NCBI RefSeq assembly: GCF_016466415.2
Contig: NZ_CP066772.2
Coordinates: 1,300,014-1,364,013 of the forward strand
Source: Ralstonia pickettii
GTDB taxonomy: Bacteria; Pseudomonadota; Gammaproteobacteria; Burkholderiales; Burkholderiaceae
Length of the DNA: 64,000 nucleotides
Direction: 5' to 3'
Shown: positions 20,535-32,952 of the stretch, one piece after another
Layout of the letters: each line of letters starts with the position of its first letter
Numbering within the stretch: the stretch's first letter is position 1
Made by a program: the position numbers and the translations under genes
The notes under the pieces: model-generated
What the model was told of the DNA's origin: nothing
The model's input: the letters and a program-made list of their open reading frames with translations, nothing else
Database searches by the model: none

Positions 20535-20559
20535 GGAGACGCCAGGGCAAGCCGATGGA

Positions 20560-20579
20560 CACTGTATAAATATACAGTA
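20560..20579 (-). promoter_or_regulatory. LexA (SOS) box of the imuA-imuB-dnaE2 operon
   Basis: CACTGTATAAATATACAGTA contains CTGT-N8-ACAG (20562-20577) and differs little from the enterobacterial LexA consensus TACTGTATATATATACAGTA. It lies just upstream of the imuA start on the proper strand. No second box is seen nearby. Confidence 0.9.
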
Positions 20580-20824
20580 TCACAACTTTTCTTCAACGCA
20601 GCCTAGTTTTGCGAATGTGTCGCGAGACAGCGATAACCCACCTCAAGCACTAGCATTGAGGTGATTCAAACCGAACATCGCGAAAAGTGATGGTCTTTCC
20701 TTGCCAACAAAATTGGCGTAAAGATCACTTTTTAAATGAGATTTGGCTGGGAGGTTTGGGCTCTGACTCCGGGACTCGGATGCGCCAGGGGAAGCTGGGT
20801 ATCGGATCTGAGCGCCTAAAAGCA

Positions 20825-20855
20825 AACACCCCAGCTCAGAGAGAGCTGGGGTGTT
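20825..20855 (-). terminator. Intrinsic terminator of the rrn operon
   Basis: Perfect 13-bp stem AACACCCCAGCTC / GAGCTGGGGTGTT with loop AGAGA; on the minus strand it is followed by TTTGCTTTT. It lies about 10 bases after the 5S 3' end. Confidence 0.9.
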
Positions 20856-20865
20856 GATGGGAGAG

Positions 20866-20978
20866 CCTGGCGATGACCTACTTTCACACGGGAATCCGCA
20901 CTATCATCGGCGCGGAGTCGTTTCACGGTCCTGTTCGGGATGGGAAGGGGTGGTACCGACTCGCTATGGTCACCAGGC
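20866..20978 (-). rRNA. rrf: 5S ribosomal RNA
   Basis: The minus strand reads GCCTGGTGACCATAGCGAGT at the 5' end and ends in TCATCGCCAGGC, which pair to form helix I; the internal CCCATCCCGAACAGGACCGT is universal 5S sequence. Ends are approximate to a few bases. Confidence 0.95.
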
Positions 20979-21096
20979 TATGACTTGTTGCCACGTTGAC
21001 GGGGTCAACGCGACCAATATGGGAATGTAGATTTGGGGTTGTGAGTGATGTGTATCAGGCACAAGGCGGACCCAGCCGGAAACATACCGGTTATAG

Positions 21097-23974
<2,878 letters not shown>

Positions 23975-24139
23975 TATAACGAGTATGTCTCGCTATAGGC
24001 TGAGTTCTCGCGTTGTGCCGTATTCCAAGACAATCTCATCGATTGCTCTGGTAATACTGGTTGATACAATCACAACCCAGTGTCGCGTTTTATATGTGCG
24101 CCTCATCAACGCACCGCGACACCTTTACTACATTCCATA

Positions 24140-24151
24140 TTGTTAAAGAAC
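24140..24151 (-). promoter_or_regulatory. boxA antitermination element in the 16S-23S spacer
   Basis: On the minus strand GTTCTTTAACAA lies between tRNA-Ala and 23S; it is the boxA-type sequence recognised by NusB/NusE in rrn spacers and repeats the leader copy at 26189-26200. Confidence 0.7.
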
Positions 24152-24239
24152 AGCCGAACTTTTACGCTCGTCTTGGCTAGGCCAAACGCAAACACCATCG
24201 ACACCGCGTCGATGCTTGCGTTTGGTAACCAAAAGGTAA

Positions 24240-24315
24240 TGGTGGAGGATGACGGGATCGAACCGACGACCCCCTGCTTGCAAAGCAGGTGCTCTCCCAG
24301 CTGAGCTAATCCCCC
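24240..24315 (-). tRNA. tRNA-Ala (anticodon TGC)
   Basis: 76-base cloverleaf starting GGGGGATTAGCTCAGCTGGG with anticodon loop CTTTGCAAG and T-loop GGTTCGATCC, ending in an encoded CCA. It sits in the rRNA spacer between tRNA-Ile and 23S. Confidence 0.97.
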
Positions 24316-24351
24316 AGTCACGGCAGAGAACATCTTCCACCGTCCGTAACT

Positions 24352-24428
24352 TGGTGGGTCTGGTAGGACTTGAACCTACGACCCCCGCCTTATCAAGACG
24401 GTGCTCTAACCACCTGAGCTACAGACCC
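24352..24428 (-). tRNA. tRNA-Ile (anticodon GAT)
   Basis: 77-base cloverleaf starting GGGTCTGTAGCTCAGGTGGT with anticodon loop CTTGATAAG and T-loop GGTTCAAGTC, ending in an encoded CCA. First tRNA after 16S. Confidence 0.97.
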
Positions 24429-24488
24429 TTGGCTGTAACATCAAACAAACCGATAAGTGTGGACGCCTAACGTCGGATGCACGCTCTT

Positions 24489-26026
<1,538 letters not shown>

Positions 26027-26255
26027 AATCTGCTGTTTTCGCTCTTTACGAGCGGTCGCTCACTCTCAGAATCTGACTTGAACTTTCGTTCAAACCTTAC
26101 TTCTGTGCGAGCACTTCATTACTTGTTAGCTAGCGGATCGAAATCCGCCGCACCCAGTATTAAGCGCCCACACTTATCGGCTGTTTGCTTGTTAAAGAAC
26201 TTCGCGATTAACTTTGTTCACCGCGTCGCTGCATTGTCTGCAGCAGAGAAACGAG
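26027..26255 (-). other. rrn leader region
   Basis: Transcribed leader between the rrn promoter and 16S, about 230 bases, AT-richer than the surroundings, containing boxA. No protein-coding signal. Confidence 0.7.
26189..26200 (-). promoter_or_regulatory. boxA antitermination element in the rrn leader
   Basis: GTTCTTTAACAA on the minus strand, identical to the spacer copy, about 160 bases before the 16S 5' end. Confidence 0.75.
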
Positions 26256-26284
26256 ATTATGCAGAGCTTTTTTGTCGCTGTCAA
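26256..26284 (-). promoter_or_regulatory. rrn operon promoter
   Basis: On the minus strand a perfect -35 TTGACA (26279-26284), a 17-bp spacer and -10 CATAAT (26256-26261). An AT-rich stretch (GGATAAAAATTC) lies upstream as a possible UP element. The leader and 16S follow. Confidence 0.85.
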
Positions 26285-26657
26285 CAACTCGTCGAAGAAT
26301 TTTTATCCACCAACGCGCCGCCAACCACCACCGAATCCCCAGCCAACCGTCAACCACCCAATCGACCGCAAACCCGCTCTACACCTGCTTCTCCACCACT
26401 CAACACCACCACCGTCACCTGCGTTTCGGCGCTGTGTTTTGCAGCGAGGGGCGAATACTAATGTGCGGAAGCGCGGCTGGCAAGCACTTTTGTGAGTCAC
26501 TTGCAAAAATCTTGTTGATCGCCTGCTCGCTTCGCCGTGGGCCGCTTGCGTTATGGCAGGTTGAGAGGCCACCGAACGCCGCGCCCGACCAACCTGCGAC
26601 ACGGATTGGGCCTGGCCATCGCCCGCCGCTTCGTTACTCATAGAGATGCAGTTGGCA
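26285..26657. other. Region upstream of the rrn promoter
   Basis: 373 bases with no gene I can support. Around 26310-26420 the plus strand is rich in CCA/CAC triplets (pyrimidine-rich, few Gs), which makes open frames without biological signs. Confidence 0.45.
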
Positions 26658-27390
26658 TCAATGTTTGCCCGGCGACTGGCACAGCTTCTGGTTGTAGAGG
26701 ATGGCCTTGCTGGTGGACGCGTCATTGTCGGCGTCGCACGGCGGAAGGATCAGCGATGCGTCCTTCTGCGCTGTGATCGCAGTCGTCTCGGACAGCACAG
26801 TGAGGAACTGGGCGGTGTCGTCACGATGGTATTCAGTCACGGCCAAGTCGCTGCGAGCCTTGTCGCGCTCGATCCAGTCCATGAAGGGATCGCAATCGGC
26901 GAGCAGCGAACGCAGCGTTGTACGTGCTGCGTCGTAATCCTTGGCGGCATATTGCTTGTGGGCGTGGCCGATGCGGGCTTGCCGCTGGCGGTCAGTGCAG
27001 GCGGCGGGTGCGCGGCGGTAGTCGCCATCAAACAGAGCGCGCATGCCACAGAATTCTCGGCAGGCTTCGGCGGTCGCAGATGAATCCAGCTTGAGCCCAT
27101 CCTTATTACCTGACACGGCGATGTGGCACTCGCCCTCATCCTTGTCGACGCCAACGCGCCCCCCCCCGGAACGTGTCTTCGATCGCGCACGTGTGGCAGT
27201 TGCTGCCAATCGTCGTGATGTTGAAGCTACCGCCCTTGACCCTTATCGTGCCGCTTGCGCTGCCACCCAGAATGTAGACATACTCGCCCGGCTCGACGGC
27301 AGGGCCGGCCGCCATGACGCACGTGCTAGCCAACAAGCCGGCCATCATCCATGTGCGCCGCATCCCCATTCGAAGTGTCATGGCGTTCAT
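26658..27390 (-). pseudogene. Secreted protein of unknown function, frameshifted in a G9 run
   Basis: Translation from the ATG at 27390 (AGGA seven bases upstream) gives a signal peptide (MNAMTLRMGMRRTWMMAGLL then an Ala-rich cleavage region) and a mature start GPAVEPGEYVYILGG. At a run of nine G on the minus strand (C at 27159-27167) this frame goes to an early stop at 27136. The +1 frame beyond the run continues smoothly (GGRVGVDKDEGECHIAVSG...) to 26658. One G fewer joins the two into a 243-residue secreted protein with several cysteines. I do not recognise the family. The cause may be a real mutation, a phase-variable tract or a sequencing error. Confidence 0.75.
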
Positions 27391-27489
27391 TCCGGATTCC
27401 TGGCGGACGGTGCCTCCTGCACGAGCGCCGTTCTGGCTATCCGGCATGTCGGCACGCAACTTATCGGACGAAGAGCGCGCCCGAGGCTG

Positions 27490-28062
27490 TCAGATGTGAA
27501 GCAGCGCCAGAACAGCCACGACACCACCGACAGCGGCCACGCCATACGAAAGCACCTGCATCCAGCGCCGGCGGGAAAGCAACGTGATAGCCGCCAGCGC
27601 GATCGACACCTGAATGGCGACCACCGCTTGCGCCCACCGATGATGATGGTGCACGGCGAGCTCGCTGGCGTCGTCGGCCTCTTTGGCCAAGCGCTCCTGG
27701 TCTTCGGCCTGGCGACGGATGTCTTCCTTTTCGGCGGCGTAACGCTGGGCTTCGCGCCTGGCGGCGGCCTGATCGGTGCCGGGCAGTTGGGCGGTCAGCT
27801 CGGCAATCGCCTGCTTCTGACCTTTGGCCTGGTAGTAGGCCCAGCGGTTTGCGGCCTCGGTCTTGTGGATGGCGGCTTCATTCTTGGCCAGTAGCGCGGC
27901 GTTTTGCGTGGCACCGCCCTGGTAACCGAAGATAGCGCCGGCCGTCGAGAGAATCGCCGTCATGACGGCAATCCGCCCGGCAAAGCTGTCGGCGTGGCCG
28001 CTTTCTGCTGCGTGCTCAAGCGCATGATCGTGCGCGCCGTGCACGTGAAATTCCTCTGACAT
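27490..28062 (-). CDS. DUF4337-type membrane protein
   Basis: 190 residues from the ATG at 28062, preceded by GGGGAG. The order is a His-rich N-terminus (HVHGAHDHALEH), a membrane segment (about 28-47), a long charged coiled-coil region (AAIHKTEAANRW to AEDQERLAKEADDA, about 60-135) with a VHHHHRW stretch, and two C-terminal membrane segments. This architecture matches DUF4337 proteins; function unknown. The coiled coil probably faces the periplasm or cytoplasm between the membrane anchors. Confidence 0.75.
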   Translation of the reverse strand: MSEEFHVHGAHDHALEHAAESGHADSFAGRIAVMTAILSTAGAIFGYQGGATQNAALLAKNEAAIHKTEAANRWAYYQAKGQKQAIAELTAQLPGTDQAAARREAQRYAAEKEDIRRQAEDQERLAKEADDASELAVHHHHRWAQAVVAIQVSIALAAITLLSRRRWMQVLSYGVAAVGGVVAVLALLHI

Positions 28063-28367
28063 GGTTGCTCCCCTTTTTATCTGGTCTTGTACCGTCGTGC
28101 GCCCGTCAGGCACGGGCCTCACAATGCATGGCCTTGCACGGAAAGGCAACGCCCTGCGGTGCGCCGCCAACGCTGCAGACGCGATTTCCCGACATTGACG
28201 CACACGGGAAAAAAGTGCAGCAATCGCAAATCATTTGTACGCAGAAGAATAGCGCCGTTGAATACGCAAAACTGGTCCGTATAATCGCGCAGCAGTGCGA
28301 ATGAGGGCCAATATTCGATTGGCAATCGCATTGTTAATAAAACAAAACAATACTGCGAGTCAGATCC
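28063..28367. other. Divergent intergenic region, DUF4337 / sterol desaturase
   Basis: 305 bases between divergent genes. It holds the near-consensus promoter listed separately and AT-rich sequence at 28310-28365; no gene seen. Confidence 0.5.
28258..28285 (+). promoter_or_regulatory. Sigma-70 promoter of the sterol desaturase-like gene
   Basis: TTGAAT (28258-28263), a 16-bp spacer and a perfect TATAAT (28280-28285), about 83 bases before the start codon at 28368. A transcript start near 28292 is expected. Confidence 0.7.
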
Positions 28368-29573
28368 ATGGATGCGTCCCAAAAGCCTTTGGCGCCATTG
28401 CCCGAAGAGGAACACCACCCTGCCATCGTTCGCGTGGCCGACGCGACGATCCGCGATGCCAATGCGCTGCTCCATGCCAACGGCGGCCTGAAGTTTGGCC
28501 GGGGCATGATCGGAACCATCCTGGCGCTGGTGCTGGGCTTTCTGTGCTTGCTGGGCGTGCTGGCGTTTCACTTCCCGCAGTATCTGACGACGCCCGAATT
28601 GCGGCGCGCATATTCCGTGGATGTCATTCGGCAGATTCTGTTTGTCTCGCTGTTGATTTCAGGCGGATTATCGCTGGCGAATATCGTGCTGGATAACCGC
28701 CGTCGCCTGAATGGCCTGGCATTCCTGTTTGTGGTGGTTGCCGTTGCGCTGGGCGGCTCGCGCGTGCCGGTGGGCGATTTTCCGGATCACACACCGTACA
28801 TCGGCATGGATTGGTTCATTCTCGACCTGCTCGGTTCGACAGCGATTTTCGTGCTGCTTGAGAAGCTGTTCCCGCTCTACAAGAAGCAGCCGGTGTTCCG
28901 CGCCGAATGGCAGACCGACATGGTGCACTTCGCGGTGAACCACTTCATCGTGGGGCTGGTGCTGCTGGTGGTGAATTTCCTGATTCACCGGGTGTTCGGA
29001 TGGATGGTGCATGCGGATTTCCAGCAGATGGTGCAGCACATCTGGTCCATTCCGCAGTTGCTGCTGTGCATGTTGGTGGCCGACCTGATGGAGTACGTCA
29101 CGCACCGCGCGTATCACGAGGTGCCTTTCCTCTGGCGCTTCCACGCCGTTCATCACAGCGTGAAGACGATGGACTGGCTGGCCGGTTCGCGTCAGCACAT
29201 TCTTGAACTGATTGTCACGCGGGTAGCCGTGCTGGGCCCGCTGTTCGTGCTGGGATTCGACAAGGCCGTTGTCGATGTCTACATCATCATCGTGGGCTTC
29301 CAGGCGGTGTTCAATCACGCCAACGTGCATTTGCCGTGGGGGCCATTGAAGTACATCTTTGTGACGCCGGATTTTCACCACTGGCACCATTCATCGGAAG
29401 ACGAAGCGATCGACAAGAACTACGCCGCCCATTTCGCCTTCATCGACTATCTGTTCGGTACTGCGGTGAAATCGAAAAAGGCCTTCCCCGAGAAGTACGG
29501 CGTGGTAGGCGACTACATGCCCGACGGTTTCGTCAACCAGCAGCGCTTTCCGTTCCGGCGTCAGCAGAACTGA
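28368..29573 (+). CDS. Sterol desaturase / fatty acid hydroxylase family membrane protein
   Basis: 401 residues with 7 or so hydrophobic segments. The di-iron histidine clusters of the family are clear: HRAYHEVPFLWRFHAVHHS (about 244-262), HANVH (about 321-325) and PDFHHWHHS (about 337-345). Such enzymes hydroxylate or desaturate lipids using O2 and two irons at the membrane. The substrate is not readable; bacterial members act on hopanoids, sphingolipid-like lipids or carotenoids. It starts at the ATG 28368 downstream of a strong promoter and is followed after 17 bases by a cupin gene. Confidence 0.87.
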   Translation: MDASQKPLAPLPEEEHHPAIVRVADATIRDANALLHANGGLKFGRGMIGTILALVLGFLCLLGVLAFHFPQYLTTPELRRAYSVDVIRQILFVSLLISGGLSLANIVLDNRRRLNGLAFLFVVVAVALGGSRVPVGDFPDHTPYIGMDWFILDLLGSTAIFVLLEKLFPLYKKQPVFRAEWQTDMVHFAVNHFIVGLVLLVVNFLIHRVFGWMVHADFQQMVQHIWSIPQLLLCMLVADLMEYVTHRAYHEVPFLWRFHAVHHSVKTMDWLAGSRQHILELIVTRVAVLGPLFVLGFDKAVVDVYIIIVGFQAVFNHANVHLPWGPLKYIFVTPDFHHWHHSSEDEAIDKNYAAHFAFIDYLFGTAVKSKKAFPEKYGVVGDYMPDGFVNQQRFPFRRQQN

Positions 29574-29590
29574 GTCGAAAGTTTCCCATC

Positions 29591-30109
29591 ATGCCGCTCG
29601 CCCTCGCCGCCCAGATCCTCATCGCCCGCCTCGGGCTCGAACCGCACCCGGAAGGCGGCTTCTATCGCGAAACCTATCGCAGTGAGGAGCGCATCCAACG
29701 AGGCATCCCGCCCGTCGAATGTGCGGCTGCCACCGCCATCTATTACCTGTTGGCGGATGATGCATATTCCGCCTGGCATCGGATCCAGTCGGACGAGTTG
29801 TGGCACTTCCATGCGGGGGACTCACTCAATGTGCATGTGTTGGAGGCTGACGGTACGATGAGCACGCATCGCCTGGGCCACGCGGCCGAGGATGCGATGG
29901 CGGTGTACCAGGCGGTGGTCCCGGCTGGCCGCTGGTTTGCAGCCGAGCGCGTGCCGGGTGAACATGGGTATGCGCTTGCTGGCTGCACCGTTGCGCCGGG
30001 GTTCGAGTTCAGCGAGTTCGAACTCGCCGACGATAGCGCGCTGCTGGCAAAGTATTCGGCACATGGCGATCTCATCCGGAGGTTGCTGCCCCGCCCCGCA
30101 GTGCGTTAG
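29591..30109 (+). CDS. DUF985 cupin protein
   Basis: 172 residues. The start MPLALAAQILIARLGLEPHP and the block EGGFYRETYRS (about 21-31), followed by TAIYYLLADDAYSAWHRIQSDELWHFHAGD in pieces (about 50-78), are the DUF985 pattern of a small beta-barrel cupin. The YYLL-WH-DE-WHF-G positions are where cupins bind metal or sugar. Function unknown. It follows the desaturase gene closely and is probably co-transcribed. A longer frame from 29336 lies within the desaturase gene and is rejected. Confidence 0.82.
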   Translation: MPLALAAQILIARLGLEPHPEGGFYRETYRSEERIQRGIPPVECAAATAIYYLLADDAYSAWHRIQSDELWHFHAGDSLNVHVLEADGTMSTHRLGHAAEDAMAVYQAVVPAGRWFAAERVPGEHGYALAGCTVAPGFEFSEFELADDSALLAKYSAHGDLIRRLLPRPAVR

Positions 30110-30232
30110 TCAGCACCACACCACGCTTTCATAGCCGACCGTGCGGCGGTAGACGCTCATGCCGCGCCACGTGCTGTACTCCATGTACGCGCATGTCAGG
30201 ACGACGATCCAGTTGGCTGCTGCGGTGGACAT
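30110..30232 (-). CDS. Small 40-residue protein with strong ribosome binding site
   Basis: A short ORF starts at the ATG 30232-30230 and stops with TGA at 30112-30110. It is preceded by GGGAGGAAAT, an excellent Shine-Dalgarno at the right distance. The product begins MSTAAANWIVVLTCAYMEYS, continues with an Arg/Tyr-rich part and ends VVWC. The N-terminal half is hydrophobic (about 8-17), so it may be membrane-associated. It overlaps nothing and is convergent with the DUF985 gene. I do not recognise the family. Confidence 0.55.
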   Translation of the reverse strand: MSTAAANWIVVLTCAYMEYSTWRGMSVYRRTVGYESVVWC

Positions 30233-30532
30233 ATTTCCTCCCATCTCGTCGGTCCGATCGCTTCTTATCGGCACGTTTCCAGTCTATGAGAGGGGGCCCC
30301 AAAACCATTGCAAGAGCAATGACGCTTCTTGGTCCCTATTTCGGGACCTCATCTCCGTATAGCATCGCGCGTCGCAAACGCCCGCCGAGCGCGGCTCGCA
30401 TGCATCTTGGAACGCACAGCATCGGGCTCCGGCTGGTCTTCATTGCTGCATCTGATCTACGCTTGTGACAAGCGCCGCGGCGTGACCCACCCTCCTCATC
30501 CACATCCACCTAGACCCTTTCGGAAGAACATC
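30233..30532 (+). promoter_or_regulatory. Upstream region of the GarR-type gene with several dyads
   Basis: 300 bases without a gene. It holds four short inverted repeats: CCGAT-N8-ATCGG (30254-30271), ATTGC-AAGA-GCAAT (30307-30320), GGTCCC-TATTTC-GGGACC (30331-30348) and GCTTGT-G-ACAAGC (30461-30473). The last, 60 bases before the start codon, looks most like an operator; the first three could stack as RNA stems. No clear -10/-35 pair. Confidence 0.4.
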
Positions 30533-31411
30533 ATGGCAACCATCGGATTCATCGGCCTGGGCATCATGGGCGCCCACATGGCTCGCAACCTGCTCAAGGG
30601 CGACCACACCCTGATCGTCAACGGCAAACATTCCGTGCCGGAAGATCTGCGTTCGCAAGCCACCGTTGCCGCGAATTCGGCGGCGGTTGCGCAGGCAGCC
30701 GACATCGTTATCGCCATGGTGCCGGATACGCCAGAGGTGGCCGAAGTACTGTTTGGGGAAGACGGAGTCGCTCAGGGCCTGGCGGCAGGCAAGCTCTTCA
30801 TCGACATGAGCTCGATCTCGCCGATTGAAACGCAGGACTTTGCCAAGCGCGTCGAAGCGCTGGGGGCGGATTACCTCGATGCGCCCGTTTCAGGCGGTGA
30901 AGTCGGCGCGCGCGATGCCACCCTCACGATCATGGTCGGCGGCAAGGAAGCGGCGTTCGAGCGCGCCAAACCGCTGTTCACCCTGATGGGCAAGAACATC
31001 ACGCACGTGGGCGAATCCGGCGCCGGACAGACCTGCAAGGTGGCCAACCAGATCATCGTGGCATTGACCATCGAAGCCGTGGGCGAGGCGCTGCTGTTCG
31101 CATCGAAGGCCGGGGCCGATCCGGCACGTGTGCGCCAAGCGTTGATGGGCGGCTTTGCCTCCTCGCGCATTCTCGAAGTGCACGGTGAACGGATGATCAA
31201 GCGGACGTTTGATCCCGGCTTCCGCATCGAGCTGCATCAGAAAGATCTGAACCTCGCGTTGGAAGGCGCCCGCAAGCTCGGCATCGCCTTGCCCAACACT
31301 GCCGCCGCGCAGCAGCTTTTCAACGTATGTGCGGCCAATGGCGGCAAGGCGTGGGACCACTCCGCCATGGTGCGCGCGCTGGAATTGATGGCAGATCACA
31401 CCATTGCCTGA
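30533..31411 (+). CDS. garR: 2-hydroxy-3-oxopropionate reductase-type dehydrogenase (GarR/GlxR)
   Basis: 292 residues starting MATIGFIGLGIMGAHMARNL. The Rossmann motif GFIGLGIMG is at 5-13, the substrate-binding stretch DAPVSGGEVGA at about 118-128, and the catalytic Lys lies in GQTCKVANQI (about 165-174), all typical of beta-hydroxyacid dehydrogenases. Similarity over the full length fits tartronate semialdehyde reductase, which makes D-glycerate with NAD(P)H in glyoxylate use. It is not next to a glyoxylate carboligase gene. 3-Hydroxyisobutyrate dehydrogenase is the main alternative. The symbol is tentative. Confidence 0.8.
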   Translation: MATIGFIGLGIMGAHMARNLLKGDHTLIVNGKHSVPEDLRSQATVAANSAAVAQAADIVIAMVPDTPEVAEVLFGEDGVAQGLAAGKLFIDMSSISPIETQDFAKRVEALGADYLDAPVSGGEVGARDATLTIMVGGKEAAFERAKPLFTLMGKNITHVGESGAGQTCKVANQIIVALTIEAVGEALLFASKAGADPARVRQALMGGFASSRILEVHGERMIKRTFDPGFRIELHQKDLNLALEGARKLGIALPNTAAAQQLFNVCAANGGKAWDHSAMVRALELMADHTIA

Positions 31412-31477
31412 AGCAAAACGGGAGGGGGCCGCACAAGAGCCGCCCCTCGCCGTATACGACCTTCAACCGCCTCCGGC

Positions 31478-32881
31478 TTACAGCTCAAGTTGCTCCAGCA
31501 CTTTCCCCTTGGTTTCGATGCCGAGGAAGTGGATGGTGATTGCCGCCAGGATGGGCACCAAGGCCAGGAGCAGAAACGCATTGCTGACGTTGCCCGAGCC
31601 GATGGTCGAACCGATCAGCATTGGCGAAAAGATGGCCGCAATCTTCAACCATGCGCCGCCCATGCCGCAGCCGATCGCACGGATATTGGTCGGGTACAGC
31701 TCCGGCGTATAGACATAGGCAGTGATGAAGCCGCACGCCATCAACCCCAGCGCCAACGAGCACAACCCCGCCACCACATAGAGCGACTGCTCGTGCAGCA
31801 GCCCAGCCAGCCCCAGCGCCAAACCGCACAGCACAAACGACACCACCATCACGGGCTTGCGGCCCACCTTGTCGACGATCATCGCGCAGACCAACGAGCC
31901 GACCACACCCAGCACCGAAGCCAGCGCCGCCAGGTTCAGCGCCAGTTGGAGCGGTGCGTGATAGATCGTCTTGTAGACCGTCGGCAGCCAGGTCGACAGA
32001 CCGTACTGGATGAAACCGCACGTCGCCCACAGCATGGCCACGACCACCGTGCGCTTGACGCACACGGGGCCGAACAGATCGCGCATGCCGCGCTTCGGGT
32101 GGCGGTGCGACATCTGCTCGAAGGCCGAGGTATCGCCCAGTGGAGGCAGCGGCCCCTTCGCCTTGGCTTCAAAGCGTGCCTGCGCGGCATCGGCCTCGGC
32201 CATGCGCCCATGGGTGGCCAGCCAGCGCGGAGATTCCGGCACGGCCTTGGGCAGCGTGAAGAACAGAACCAGCGGAATGCCGCCGAGAAAGTACATCACC
32301 TCCCAGCCGAAATGCGGTACAAGCCAGGCCCCAAGCGCGTTAGACACCAGCAAACCAATCGGGAACACCACCTCGTAGAGCAGCACGAAGCGCCCGCGGC
32401 CATGGGCACGCGTGACTTCGTTGATGTATGTGGCCGCTACGGGCAGCTCGCCACCCAAGCCGATGCCCTGCACGATACGCAGCGCTGCAAACACGGCAAA
32501 ACTGGGCGCCACGCCGCACAGCAGGCTCATCAAACCGATGATGCCCGCGCTGTAGCCGATCATGCGCACGCGGCCGAAGCGCTCTGCAAGCATGGGAAAC
32601 ACCAATGCGCCGATCAACTGACCGATGCCGGGGGCGCCAATCACAAAAGCAATCTGCGCCGGGGTCAGATGCCACTGCGCAATCAGCAGCGGCAGCGTAG
32701 CCGCGATGACGATGACGTCAAAGCCATCGAAGAACGTCGCCAGCCCGATCAGCAAACGCGCACGCACATGCATGCCGTTGCTCTTGAGCCGCTCGATGCG
32801 GGCAACGATCTTGCCGAGGCTCATCGTGCCCGGCGACGCATCGTGGTCAATTCCGCTATCAATCAAAACACCTGGCTTCAT
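31478..32881 (-). CDS. MFS transporter, aromatic acid/H+ symporter-like
   Basis: 467 residues with 12 predicted membrane segments. The loop 2-3 motif is ERFGRVRMIGYS and the loop 8-9 repeat is VDKVGRKPVMV; the first segment contains FFDGFDVIVIA, the DGFD motif of AAHS carriers. The start at 32881 has GGAGCTTC upstream. It lies downstream of the porin gene (71 bases), so an outer- and an inner-membrane uptake step may be co-expressed. Substrate unknown; from context it is the compound consumed by the Rieske operon. Confidence 0.85.
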   Translation of the reverse strand: MKPGVLIDSGIDHDASPGTMSLGKIVARIERLKSNGMHVRARLLIGLATFFDGFDVIVIAATLPLLIAQWHLTPAQIAFVIGAPGIGQLIGALVFPMLAERFGRVRMIGYSAGIIGLMSLLCGVAPSFAVFAALRIVQGIGLGGELPVAATYINEVTRAHGRGRFVLLYEVVFPIGLLVSNALGAWLVPHFGWEVMYFLGGIPLVLFFTLPKAVPESPRWLATHGRMAEADAAQARFEAKAKGPLPPLGDTSAFEQMSHRHPKRGMRDLFGPVCVKRTVVVAMLWATCGFIQYGLSTWLPTVYKTIYHAPLQLALNLAALASVLGVVGSLVCAMIVDKVGRKPVMVVSFVLCGLALGLAGLLHEQSLYVVAGLCSLALGLMACGFITAYVYTPELYPTNIRAIGCGMGGAWLKIAAIFSPMLIGSTIGSGNVSNAFLLLALVPILAAITIHFLGIETKGKVLEQLEL

Positions 32882-32952
32882 GTGAAGCTCCTTCCGGAGG
32901 AAGTTGATGCGCCACTGGGTCGCTGCCCAGCGGCGCGCGTTGGGTCAGGACG

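Noticed and set aside
26310..26420. CCA/CAC-rich stretch as a possible repeat array
   Set aside because: No regular unit or spacing; simple compositional bias.
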